This document shows positions 7,488-15,285 of a stretch of 31,190 bases of DNA, one piece after another. The notes below the pieces were generated by a model that worked only from the letters and a program-made list of their open reading frames with translations, was not told the DNA's origin and searched no databases. A program made the position numbers and the translations under genes. The stretch's first letter is position 1. Each line of letters begins with the position of its first letter. The stretch is from positions 1 through 31,190 of the forward strand of contig JBATNV010000078.1 in assembly GCA_049290495.1 (NCBI GenBank), given 5' to 3'. The DNA comes from SHZI01 sp049290495 (GTDB lineage: Bacteria; Pseudomonadota; Gammaproteobacteria; Steroidobacterales; GCA-2729495).

Positions 7488-10400
7488 ATGAAAAAGCATC
7501 TGAAATACTGCATTGCAGCCTGTGCAGTGCTCGTCGCGCACTCACTGGCAGCCGCTCCGGCACCAGCTGCGGGCACGCGCCTCAAGGCGATCACCGCTGA
7601 CGATGGCGAAGAACGCGTGTACATCGTGCAGCTCGCGGAACCCCCTGCCGTTACCGAGCCTCGCTTGCGGCGGGAGCTTCGACAGTCACGCCGCCATCAC
7701 CTGGAGACAAACTCGTCAGCGGTACGGCGTTATACGGACCGGCTCGTTGCCCGGCACGATGCGACGCTCAAAGGGATCGGCGCGCAGCACGCCAAGCTCT
7801 ACAGCTATCGCTATGCGCTGAATGGATTCTCCGCGCGCCTGACGCCAGCACAGGCTCAGAAGCTCAAGACAAAGAAGGGCGTACTTAATGTCTGGGAAGA
7901 CCGGAAGCAGCAGGTCAAGACCAACGACAGTCCAGGCTTTTTGGGCCTGACTGCCACGAACGGCGGTCTCTGGAAGGAGCAGAAGCTCAGCGGTGAAGGC
8001 GTCGTGATCGGCGTGATCGACAGCGGCATCGCACCCGGCCATATCAGTTTCAAAGACACCATTCCGGCCAATCGGCCCCGCGCTTGTCGCTCGGCCTGGG
8101 CCGACAGCTCGTTGCTCGGTCGCTGGCTCTGCAAGCGCTTCAAGTCGCGTGCAGACCAGCTGGTCTTTACGCCGCCTGCCGGCTGGCAGGGTCAGTGCGA
8201 GGCGGGCGAGGGCTTTTCGGCCAGCGACTGCAACAACAAGCTGATCGGTGCGCGCTACTACATCGATGGCTTTCTCGATCAGTACGCCCTCAACGACCAT
8301 GAGTTCATCTCGCCGAAAGACGCGGATGGCCACGGCACCCACATCGCCTCGGTCGCCGCTGGCAATCGCGTCAGTGCGACGCTGGGCGGCGAGTTTGTAG
8401 ACAAGATCAGCGGCATGGCGCCGCGCGCGCGCATTGCGGTGTACAAGGCCTGCTGGCTGGAGCCGGGCGCAGCACATGGTACTTGCAGCACCGCGGATCT
8501 GACCCAGGCCATTGAAGATGCGGTCGCGGATGGCGTGGACATCATCAACTACTCCGCAGGCAGCGATGACGATATTGTCGATGCGGATGATCTCGCACTG
8601 CTGGCTGCCAGTAACGCCGGCGTGCTGGTGGTTGCCGCGGCCGGTAACGAAGGGCCTGCGCCTGAAACGGTGGTCTCGCCGGCAGCGGCGCCCTGGGTGC
8701 TGGCAGTTGGTGCATCGAGTCGGCGCGGCGAGCGCTTTTGGGATGCGGTTCGTGTCAACAGTCCAGCCAGCGTCAAGAAAGACTATGCCGCGGTCGAGGC
8801 GGCCTTTACACCCCTCCTCAAGGACAAGGGCCCACTGACCCTCGATCTGGTGCTGGTCGACGACGGTTTCTATGGGTTTTTCGATACCACGGTCGGCACT
8901 ACCTTCGATGCCTGTGAAACCATCCGTAACACCGCTGAACTGGGCGGCAAGATAGCGCTGGTCCAGCGCGGTGGCTGCAACTTTGATGTCAAGGTGCGCA
9001 ATGCCCAGGATGCCGGTGCCAAGGCCGTGCTGATTTTCAGCGATCAGGGCGAAACAATCATCATGACCGGTTCGCGCACGGGCATCACGATTCCCGCGCT
9101 GATGATCGGCCACGACGATGGTGAACTGCTGCGCGCGCGACTTAACGCTGGCGACACCGTTGGCCTGACCCTGCAGAAAGGCCTGTTCCTGCGAGTTGCC
9201 GATCCAGGCAACCGGATGGAGGCATTTTCTGCCCGTGGTCCAAACTACTGGCAGCCGGATGTACTCAAGCCCGACCTCACCGCACCCGGCGTAGAGATCC
9301 TCGGTGCACAAACGCGGGATGGGGCCAATAACCTGCGTGGTGAGACTTTCCAGTACCTGTCTGGCACCTCGATGGCCGTTCCGCATGTGGCCGGTATTGC
9401 GGCATTGCTTAAAGAGGCGCACCCGGACTGGAGTCCTGCGGCGCTGCGCTCGGCACTGCTAACGACAGCGCGTCAGGATGTGCTGAACCAGGATGGCGAA
9501 ACGGCGGCGGATCCCTTCGACTTCGGTGCCGGCCATGTGGTGCCGAATGCGGCAATCGCACCCGGACTCGTCTATGACGCTGGTGCAAATGACTACGATG
9601 CCTTTCTCTGCGGTCGTGATGAGCCGAGGGACAGCTCAGTCGATTGTGCGCAACTGGAGGCTGACGGATACGCGATCGACGGCAGCAACCTCAATCTGCC
9701 GACCATCGCTACCGATGACCTGGTCAGTGAACAGGTCATCCGGCGGCGCGTGACCAATGTCGGTGAAGCGGCGCAGTTTGTCGCCAGCCTCGAGATGCCG
9801 AGCACGATCAATGCCGAGGTCAGTCCGTCGCTGCTGTCGCTCGCGACGGGCGAGAGCGCGGACTTCGAAATCCGGCTGTCAACGCAATACACGACCTTTG
9901 ATGCCTGGCAGTTCGGTGCGCTGACCTGGACATCCGGCGCAACGACCGTGCGTTCGCCGCTGGCGATCAAGGCGGAGCGCTTCGAGGCGCCCATTGTTGT
10001 TGACGGTAGCGGTTCGGAAGGTAGCGTGAATGTGGCCCTGCGCAGCGGCTATACGGGGACTTATCGCGCCACGCTGAGCGGGCTTGAAGTTGCGAACCAG
10101 AGTCAGCCGGATGAGCTGCGTGGCGCGCTCACCGATGCCACTGTCGCTGCGGATGCGGGTGACGGCTACAGATTCATCCAGCCCGGCAGCGGTTCACTGC
10201 CAGACAGCGTGCGCCGTATCCCGATCATCGTGCCGGAAGGTACGCGTTATGTGCGTGTTGCGTTGGCAAATGAGGCGCGCAATGGTGATGCCGATCTGGA
10301 TCTCTATCTTTACGCCTGCCCCGGCTTTGGCGAATGCATCAAGGAGATCGACCCGAGTCAGAACGCTGATTCTGAAGAGGCCATTAATCTGATTGCTGAT

Positions 10401-10676
10401 GAAGGCCAGAGCTATGTCCGTCCCGGCGAGTATTACGTCGATGTACACGGCGTGGCGACCAATGGTGGTAGCGCGACTTTCAACCTGATGGTCTGGACGG
10501 TCGGTACTGACCGGGCCAATGCGACGCTCAGCGCACCGGGCAGTCTCACGAGCGGCGGCCCGGCCAGCGTCGCGATTAGCTGGCAGGCCCTGTCGCCGGG
10601 GCTGCATCTGGGCCTGGTTGGCCACAGCGATGGCGAGCGTAGCTTCGGTCAGACCGTTGTCGAAATCCGCCCCTGA
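7488..10676 (+). CDS. Exported S8 (subtilisin-like) serine protease with PA and C-terminal domains
   Basis: 1062 residues. A signal peptide ends near residues 22-28 (cluster of Ala). An I9-type inhibitory propeptide follows (about 43-140, with VYIVQLAEPP and YRYALNGFSARLTPAQ). The S8 catalytic domain carries Asp178 (VIGVIDSG), His282 (DGHGTH), oxyanion Asn387 (AAAGNEG) and Ser628 (LSGTSMAVPHVAG), so the triad is intact. A protease-associated (PA) domain is inserted before the Ser (about 450-560, LVQRGGCNFDVKVRNAQDAGAKA). After the catalytic domain come an fn3-like region (about 720-850) and a prepeptidase C-terminal-like domain (about 930-1050, DADLDLYLY and YYVDVHG). Expected to be secreted, with autoprocessing of the propeptide; the substrate is unknown. 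It stands alone, 66 bases after topA, with no strong ribosome site visible. Confidence 0.94.
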   Translation: MKKHLKYCIAACAVLVAHSLAAAPAPAAGTRLKAITADDGEERVYIVQLAEPPAVTEPRLRRELRQSRRHHLETNSSAVRRYTDRLVARHDATLKGIGAQHAKLYSYRYALNGFSARLTPAQAQKLKTKKGVLNVWEDRKQQVKTNDSPGFLGLTATNGGLWKEQKLSGEGVVIGVIDSGIAPGHISFKDTIPANRPRACRSAWADSSLLGRWLCKRFKSRADQLVFTPPAGWQGQCEAGEGFSASDCNNKLIGARYYIDGFLDQYALNDHEFISPKDADGHGTHIASVAAGNRVSATLGGEFVDKISGMAPRARIAVYKACWLEPGAAHGTCSTADLTQAIEDAVADGVDIINYSAGSDDDIVDADDLALLAASNAGVLVVAAAGNEGPAPETVVSPAAAPWVLAVGASSRRGERFWDAVRVNSPASVKKDYAAVEAAFTPLLKDKGPLTLDLVLVDDGFYGFFDTTVGTTFDACETIRNTAELGGKIALVQRGGCNFDVKVRNAQDAGAKAVLIFSDQGETIIMTGSRTGITIPALMIGHDDGELLRARLNAGDTVGLTLQKGLFLRVADPGNRMEAFSARGPNYWQPDVLKPDLTAPGVEILGAQTRDGANNLRGETFQYLSGTSMAVPHVAGIAALLKEAHPDWSPAALRSALLTTARQDVLNQDGETAADPFDFGAGHVVPNAAIAPGLVYDAGANDYDAFLCGRDEPRDSSVDCAQLEADGYAIDGSNLNLPTIATDDLVSEQVIRRRVTNVGEAAQFVASLEMPSTINAEVSPSLLSLATGESADFEIRLSTQYTTFDAWQFGALTWTSGATTVRSPLAIKAERFEAPIVVDGSGSEGSVNVALRSGYTGTYRATLSGLEVANQSQPDELRGALTDATVAADAGDGYRFIQPGSGSLPDSVRRIPIIVPEGTRYVRVALANEARNGDADLDLYLYACPGFGECIKEIDPSQNADSEEAINLIADEGQSYVRPGEYYVDVHGVATNGGSATFNLMVWTVGTDRANATLSAPGSLTSGGPASVAISWQALSPGLHLGLVGHSDGERSFGQTVVEIRP

Positions 10677-10683
10677 GGGGCGG
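10667..10683 (+). terminator. GC hairpin whose loop is the protease stop codon
   Basis: CCGCCCC (10667-10673) and GGGGCGG (10677-10683) form a perfect 7-bp stem. The 3-base loop is the TGA stop of the S8 protease gene. No T-run follows, so intrinsic termination is uncertain. The structure could mark or protect the mRNA 3' end. Confidence 0.4.
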
Positions 10684-10703
10684 TGGTGTGACTGATCCCG
10701 CTC

Positions 10704-10807
10704 ATGTGCAGTGCATTATTGCTGTGCAACCTCTAGCGCATGTAATTATAAATACTGTTTATAAACAATAAGTTATATAAAGAATAAATTCCTCTTGCGC
10801 TGCACAA
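10704..10807 (+). promoter_or_regulatory. TGC-rich, AT-rich control region before the phasin gene (candidate PhaR operator)
   Basis: The 188-base gap before the phasin gene holds several TGC/GCA half-sites. These are ATGTGCAGTGCAT (10704-10716), the symmetrical TTGC-TGT-GCAA (10719-10729) and TTGCGCTGCACAA (10795-10807). Between them is an AT-rich tract (about 10740-10790), unusual for this GC-rich genome, with a perfect 12-bp palindrome TGTTTATAAACA (10756-10767) and a possible -10 TATAAA (10776-10781). PhaR of Paracoccus denitrificans is known to bind TGC-rich DNA upstream of the phasin gene. With phaR immediately downstream, these are reasonable operator candidates, but the assignment is inference. 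Confidence 0.45.
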
Positions 10808-10864
10808 CAAATGACCCTAGAATGCGTTCTGTCGAGTGCAACCCGCATCCAAGGAGTCCTGATC

Positions 10865-11203
10865 ATGACCACACTGAACCAGTTCCCGAATATCCCCGGT
10901 TTCCAGAAAGAGGCTCTCGAGCCCCTGCGCGCTTTCAATGGCGTCGCCGTTGAAGCTTTCGAGCGTCTCTCCCAGCAGAACTATGCCGTTCTGGGTGATT
11001 GCATCAACTTCGCCGTCGACCAGGCCCGTCTGCCGACCAACGTCGCCAACTTCGGCGAGTTCCTGACCCGCCAGATGGAATTCACCCGCGCTTTTGGTGA
11101 GCAGCTGGCCCGTCGTACGCAGGAGTACGTGGAAATCGCCGGCAGCGTCCAGGCCAAGGCTCAGCAGGCCACGGATGCTGCGAACCAGACCAAGGCTGCC
11201 TGA
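10865..11203 (+). CDS. phaP: Phasin family protein (PHA granule-associated)
   Basis: 112-residue small helical protein expected to coat polyhydroxyalkanoate granules and control their size. The start is the ATG at 10865, with AAGGAG at 10851-10856 (8-base spacing, strong). A longer frame back to 10811 has no ribosome site. The phasin-like pattern is NQFPNIPGFQKEALEPLRAFNGVAVEAFERLSQQNYAVLGDCINFAVDQARL as read across residues 4-55 in sections: an amphipathic N-terminal part, then TRQMEFTRAFGEQLARRTQEYVEI and an Ala/Gln-rich end. It is followed by a strong terminator, so it is probably transcribed alone and abundantly. The symbol rests on family and neighbouring phaR and phaC. Confidence 0.86.
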   Translation: MTTLNQFPNIPGFQKEALEPLRAFNGVAVEAFERLSQQNYAVLGDCINFAVDQARLPTNVANFGEFLTRQMEFTRAFGEQLARRTQEYVEIAGSVQAKAQQATDAANQTKAA

Positions 11204-11225
11204 ATAAAGACTTCGCCGATCTGAA

Positions 11226-11260
11226 GGGGCGCTCGCCGCTTGGGTGAGCGCCCCTTTTTT
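11226..11260 (+). terminator. Intrinsic terminator after the phasin gene
   Basis: A 12-bp GC-rich stem (11226-11237 with 11243-11254, one G-U pair, loop GCTTG) is followed directly by six T residues. It lies 22 bases after the phasin stop. This is the clearest rho-independent terminator in the window and separates phasin transcription from phaR. Confidence 0.92.
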
Positions 11261-11396
11261 ATTGCTTGTCCTGTGGCGTGACTGGCCTGCAGCGTTGCTG
11301 CAAGCCGTGTCGGGCTGCACATACGGCCTCTGGATTCCCGGGTTAGAATCCAGACTTGATATCAGCGGTCGATCAGATGACCAGGTGGCTGGACCC

Positions 11397-11927
11397 ATGC
11401 CGAGGACAGTAAAGAAGTACGCGAATCGCCGCCTCTACGATACCGAGGCCAGTCGTCACGTCACGCTGGACGGCATCAGGCAGCTGGTCGCTGGCGGTGA
11501 AGACGTGGTGGTGATCGATGACACCACCGGCGAGGACATCACGCGCAGCATCCTGCTGCAGGTGATCGCCGAGCAGGAGCAGGGCGGCCGGCCGATACTG
11601 TCGGTAGAAATGCTCCGGCACATCATTCGCTTCTACGGCAATCCGCTGCAGGAACTGATGGGTGGCTATCTCGAGCGCAGTCTCGACGTGTTCATGAAGC
11701 AGCAGAAGGGCCTGCAGGACCAGATCCAGAAGTCGATGGGTGCCTTGCCGCTGGGCATGATGCCGCCACCCATATCACCGCTCGGTTCGGTGCAGGATAT
11801 GGCGGCAAAGAACATCGAAGCCTGGACACAAATGCAGAAAACATTTCTCGATATGATGATGCCGCGTCCTGCGCCGGAAAAAAGCCAGGGCAAAGGCGCT
11901 GACAAGTCCACCGATCACAAGGAGTAG
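11397..11927 (+). CDS. phaR: Polyhydroxyalkanoate synthesis repressor PhaR
   Basis: 176-residue DNA- and PHA-binding regulator. In studied relatives it represses phasin genes until nascent PHA granules titrate it. The N-terminal PHB_acc_N domain is unmistakable: VKKYANRRLYDTEASRHVTL (residues 5-24), then LVAGGEDVVVIDDTTGEDITRSILLQVI. The PHB accumulation-regulatory repeat follows (LSVEMLRHIIRFYGNPLQELMGGYLE, about 68-93). The C-terminus is Met/Pro-rich and ends in a charged tail. The start is the ATG at 11397 (MPRTVKKYANRR), with AGGTGG upstream; the frame is open further upstream but that part overlaps the phasin terminator. phaC follows within 50 bases. Confidence 0.95.
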   Translation: MPRTVKKYANRRLYDTEASRHVTLDGIRQLVAGGEDVVVIDDTTGEDITRSILLQVIAEQEQGGRPILSVEMLRHIIRFYGNPLQELMGGYLERSLDVFMKQQKGLQDQIQKSMGALPLGMMPPPISPLGSVQDMAAKNIEAWTQMQKTFLDMMMPRPAPEKSQGKGADKSTDHKE

Positions 11928-11972
11928 AGGCCTGCCGCCAGCTTGAATGCCCGGCGGCAGTCCGCCCGCAGT

Positions 11973-13790
11973 ATGGCCGCAGAACCCAGCTTTTCCGCCT
12001 ACGATCCCGCCGAATTTTCCCGCCAGCTTGCTGAATACACGCAGGCTGCGCAGACCATGTTTGCCGAGACCATGAAGACGCCCACTGCCGGCGCCGGCCG
12101 CGGGTTCGATCCGCTGAATGCCGCTCCGGCGATGCAGGAGGCCGCCAGCCAGCTATCGATGAGTCCGGCTCGTCTGATGCAGGCCAACCTGCAGCTCTGG
12201 CAGCAGCACATGCAGCTCTGGCAGCAGATGGCCGCTTCAATGGCCAGCAAAGCGCAGGGCGCTGATCCGTCGGCAGCTCCGGCCTTTCCGCCGGTTGCAG
12301 AACCCGAGCCAGGCGATCGCCGCTTCCGTCATCCAGACTGGCAGGAAAATGCCCTGTTCGACTACATCAAGCAGTCCTACCTCATCACTTCTCGCTGGCT
12401 CGTCGACACGATGTCCGGTGTGGAAGGCCTGGATGCGCAGACGGCGAAGAAGGTGAACTTCTACACGCGACAGTTTGCCGATGCCTTTGCGCCCAGCAAC
12501 TTCGTGTGGACCAACCCTGAGGTGCTGCGCGCGACCTATGAGAGCCAGGGCAAGAATCTCGCCCAGGGTATCGAGAACTTCAAGCGCGACATGGAGCGTG
12601 GTAAGGGCGAGCTGCGCATCACCATGAGCGATCCCGACGCCTTTGAGCTGGGCGTCAACCTGGCCACGACGCCTGGCAAGGTCGTATTCCAGAACGATCT
12701 GATTCAATTGATCCAGTTTGAGCCGACCACGGAGCAGGTTCACCGCACGCCGATCGTCATGATTCCGGCATGGATCAACAAGTACTACATCCTCGATCTC
12801 AACGAGAAAAAGTCATTCATACGCTGGGCGCTGGGCCAGGGCTATACGGTTTTTGCCGTGTCGTGGGTGAATCCAGACGAGACCCTGGCGCAGAAGACCT
12901 TCGATGACTACCTGACCGGAGGCATCATCGCGGCGCTCGATGCGATTGAAGCCGCGACCGGCGAGCACGAAGTCAGCGCGGTCGGCTACTGCATCGGGGG
13001 CACGATGCTTGGTGTGTCGCTCGGCTACCTTGCTGGTATCGGCGATCAGCGCATCAAGACGGCCACCATGCTGACCGCGCAGGTCGATTTCTCCGAGCCG
13101 GGTGACCTCTCGGTCTTCATCGATGAGAAGCAGCTCGATAACCTCGACCAGATGATGGGCGACAAGGGTTATCTCGAAGGCCAGGCCATGTTCACCACCT
13201 TCAACATGCTGCGCGCCAACGACCTGATCTGGTCGTTCTTTGTGAATAACTACCTGCTCGGGAAGGACTCGAAGCCCTTCGACCTGCTGCACTGGAATGC
13301 CGATGCCACGCGCATGCCGCGCAAGATGCATCTCTTCTACCTGCGGCAGATGTACCTCCACAACAATCTCGTCAAGCCTGGTGCAGTCGAACTCGCTGGT
13401 GTGCCGATTGATCTGACCAAAGTGACAGTACCGGTCTATCTCGAGGCCTGTCGTGAGGATCACATCGCGCCGTTTCGTTCCGTATTCAAGGCGCGTCACA
13501 ACTTCTCAGGGCCGGTACGTTTTCTGCTCGCCGGCTCCGGGCACATCGCCGGCGTCATCAATCCGCCCGCGGCGAACAAGTATCAATACTGGCGCAACGA
13601 TGCCGAGCCCTGGGAAATAGACGCCTGGCTCAAGGGTGCCACCGAGCATCCGGGTTCCTGGTGGCCCGACTGGGAGGCATGGCTCGCGCCACAGTCCGGC
13701 GACATGGTTCCTGCGCGCAAGCCGGGAGATGGCAAGCTCGCCGTGATTGAGGATGCGCCGGGGTCTTTCGTAAAGGTGCGGTCGGCCTAA
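11973..13790 (+). CDS. phaC: Class I poly(3-hydroxyalkanoate) synthase PhaC
   Basis: Polymerises 3-hydroxyacyl-CoA into polyhydroxyalkanoate on granules. From the ATG at 11973 there are 605 residues, as expected for class I. The catalytic cysteine is Cys340 in the lipase-like box GYCIGG. Asp496 (REDHIAP) and His524 (GSGHIAG) complete the triad. The PhaC N-terminal domain includes HPDWQENALFDYIKQSYL and the alpha/beta-hydrolase core starts near TPIVMIPAWINKYYILDL. An alternative TTG start at 11943 adds ten residues and is better placed relative to the AGGAG/GAGG near 11921-11931; the true start is therefore uncertain. It is probably co-transcribed with phaR. No phaA or phaB gene lies beside it. 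Confidence 0.95.
   Translation: MAAEPSFSAYDPAEFSRQLAEYTQAAQTMFAETMKTPTAGAGRGFDPLNAAPAMQEAASQLSMSPARLMQANLQLWQQHMQLWQQMAASMASKAQGADPSAAPAFPPVAEPEPGDRRFRHPDWQENALFDYIKQSYLITSRWLVDTMSGVEGLDAQTAKKVNFYTRQFADAFAPSNFVWTNPEVLRATYESQGKNLAQGIENFKRDMERGKGELRITMSDPDAFELGVNLATTPGKVVFQNDLIQLIQFEPTTEQVHRTPIVMIPAWINKYYILDLNEKKSFIRWALGQGYTVFAVSWVNPDETLAQKTFDDYLTGGIIAALDAIEAATGEHEVSAVGYCIGGTMLGVSLGYLAGIGDQRIKTATMLTAQVDFSEPGDLSVFIDEKQLDNLDQMMGDKGYLEGQAMFTTFNMLRANDLIWSFFVNNYLLGKDSKPFDLLHWNADATRMPRKMHLFYLRQMYLHNNLVKPGAVELAGVPIDLTKVTVPVYLEACREDHIAPFRSVFKARHNFSGPVRFLLAGSGHIAGVINPPAANKYQYWRNDAEPWEIDAWLKGATEHPGSWWPDWEAWLAPQSGDMVPARKPGDGKLAVIEDAPGSFVKVRSA
12191..12227 (+). repeat. Short in-frame direct repeat in phaC
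   Basis: GCAGCTCTGGCAGCAG occurs at 12191-12206 and again at 12212-12227, a 21-base period. The result is a duplicated heptapeptide of the form QLWQQHM/QLWQQM in the N-terminal region of PhaC. It looks like a recent slippage duplication in a non-catalytic segment. Confidence 0.7.
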
Positions 13791-13818
13791 AAGGTGCAGG
13801 GGTTATATTCCATTGGGA

Positions 13819-13903
13819 TACTTTTCTACTGGCCCAAGCTGCAGGTGCGATCGGAGCAGCAGTAATGCCAGTTGGCGGCCTCGCAAAGGGTGGCGTCCCC
13901 TTC
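13819..13903 (+). repeat. Intergenic repeat, copy A
   Basis: First of three related, same-orientation intergenic sequences (A here, B 14738-14828, C 16800-16915). It opens with TACTTTTCTACTGG and CAAGCTGC and closes with AAGGGTGGCGTCCCCTTC. By eye, about 46 of the first 65 bases match copy C without gaps. It sits just after phaC, at the left edge of the accessory block. Confidence 0.6.
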
Positions 13904-13973
13904 CTGTCATGCACTGAGGTGACTGCCCATGATTGCTTCGTATGCGACACCATTCAGTCTGGCGGGTTGCTAG

Positions 13974-14684
13974 GTGGGCGCATTTATCCTGATGGGTATG
14001 GGCGTCTGGTTCTTGCTGGCGCATAGCGCGGGGCGGTTGGCGGCCAGAGTATCAGGGAGGCGGGGGCTATTCTGGCTGATCGCTCCGATTGTATTTTTCC
14101 TCCCTTTGGCCGACGTATTCACCGGCGCTGTCGTGGCGCAGATTTGGCTATACAAGTTGCCGCCCGTCCGACCTGCGGCACCAATCAGAACCGATGGATA
14201 TCGAATCATGGGCCACACTACCGTCCTGCCTGTCTTGGACAACGTTGCGCCTACCGGACCGTTTCAATATCTCGAAGTGGAGTATCCAGAGAGGCCCTCG
14301 TGGGCCCATGCCGATCCTGGCCTTGGTGGCGGCTTTTATCAGTTCAGAGCGCCGCGTTACAGCAGTGCTTGCCCCGATGTTCCTGGTGCCGGATCTGATT
14401 CTCATTACCGATATGATGGTCGTTGTTTTTACGTTACGCATAGCAAGTCCGGGCTGGCGCGTTACGCATACGGTTCAACGAGTGAACCGCCAATTTTCTC
14501 GCGGCCTTGGAACAACGTGAGGATGAACTGCATACGAGTCGTTGATCTAGTTTTGAACGACGACGTGGCGCGTGAGTGCGGCGCCAGCGTAGACAGTTGG
14601 CTCTTTGTGGACCAAGCGATCCTAATCATGCCGTTTCGGCGCAACTATTGGTCGTCGACTGCCATATTTGTTGCGGAGGAATGA
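13974..14684 (+). CDS. Uncharacterised protein with two N-terminal membrane helices
   Basis: 236 residues from a GTG at 13974; an ATG at 13992 is the alternative start. Neither has a good ribosome site. Two hydrophobic segments are visible near residues 3-18 (FILMGMGVWFLLAH) and 32-55 (LFWLIAPIVFFLPLADVF). They resemble the two-helix start, with a LP-x-AD motif after the second helix, that I associate with a scattered family of uncharacterised bacterial proteins. The remaining 180 residues are soluble and show no catalytic motif. The region carries visibly more A and T than its neighbours towards 14400-14680, consistent with acquired DNA. It lies between repeat copies A and B. Function unknown; coding status fairly likely because of the membrane pattern and length. 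Confidence 0.62.
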   Translation: MGAFILMGMGVWFLLAHSAGRLAARVSGRRGLFWLIAPIVFFLPLADVFTGAVVAQIWLYKLPPVRPAAPIRTDGYRIMGHTTVLPVLDNVAPTGPFQYLEVEYPERPSWAHADPGLGGGFYQFRAPRYSSACPDVPGAGSDSHYRYDGRCFYVTHSKSGLARYAYGSTSEPPIFSRPWNNVRMNCIRVVDLVLNDDVARECGASVDSWLFVDQAILIMPFRRNYWSSTAIFVAEE

Positions 14685-14737
14685 CCGCCGCGTTCCGTAA
14701 AAAGATGGCTCAAGGCCAGAAGCCAAGACCCACGGGG

Positions 14738-14828
14738 TAGTTTTCCACTCGATCAAGCTGTGGTGCAACGGCTCTCGGGGCAGCCGCAAGGCAGATTGGC
14801 GAGTACAGAAAAAGGTTAGCGTCCCCTT
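14738..14828 (+). repeat. Intergenic repeat, copy B
   Basis: Second copy of the repeat. The left end is TAGTTTTCCACT then CAAGCTG, and the right end is AAAAAGGTTAGCGTCCCCTT. The middle has diverged strongly from copies A and C. It occupies most of the 160-base gap between the uncharacterised membrane protein and the PIN toxin; nothing else is visible there. Confidence 0.55.
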
Positions 14829-14844
14829 GCTCCTCTTCTAACCC

Positions 14845-15285
14845 TCAGTCGCCGAGTCGTTCCAGCCGGTCGAGCAGCTGTCGCGCGGTGAGTATGCGGA
14901 TGTTGCGGAAGGTGTCGAGGCTGAGCAAATCGGCATCACCGGAGACGAGGACATCGGCATTGGCGGCGAGTGCGCAGGCGAGTACGTGATTGTCGTCTGG
15001 GTCGCGTGCCACCCGTGGTAGCTCGATGGGCTCGACGAGTTCAATAGCCTCCACGTAATCAGTGAGGACGTCGCGGGAGGACTTGCCGATGGTGGTCAGC
15101 CGTTGCGCGATAGCCGGCCGACTGAGTACAGCAGCGAGTTCTTCCAGAAGCGTGGAGCTGCTAAAGAGATCAACAGAAGAATGCTGGCGAAGACATGCGA
15201 GCAACTCGTGCGGCGCACCGCGCCACAAGAGTGCGGAGATCACGATATTGGTATCAAGAACGATCCGCACTGGGGCCAGCGCCAT
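14845..15285 (-). CDS. PIN-domain toxin (putative ribonuclease) of a toxin-antitoxin pair
   Basis: 146 residues of the COG1569/PIN_3 type, putative RNA-cleaving toxins. The acidic metal-binding pattern is present: Asp11 in VLDTNIVISALLWRGAP, Glu49 in SSSTLLEELAAVLSRP, Asp98 in RDPDDNHVLACA and Asp117/Asp119 in VSGDADLL. These are the positions expected to coordinate magnesium. The start is the ATG at 15285, which lies 32 bases inside the upstream antitoxin gene, so the two are translated from one mRNA, antitoxin first. The target RNA cannot be predicted. Chromosomal cassettes of this kind are typical of accessory islands. Confidence 0.88.
   Translation of the reverse strand: MALAPVRIVLDTNIVISALLWRGAPHELLACLRQHSSVDLFSSSTLLEELAAVLSRPAIAQRLTTIGKSSRDVLTDYVEAIELVEPIELPRVARDPDDNHVLACALAANADVLVSGDADLLSLDTFRNIRILTARQLLDRLERLGD

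Noticed and set aside
7716..9422. Long open frame (568 codons) on the minus strand inside the S8 protease gene
   Set aside because: It is the antisense shadow of a well-supported, fully motif-bearing protease gene in GC-rich DNA. It shows no motif, signal or ribosome site of its own.
13630..13953. Minus-strand frame covering the end of phaC and repeat copy A
   Set aside because: It reads through the antisense of phaC and a repeat; the apparent peptide is an artefact of the repeat sequence.
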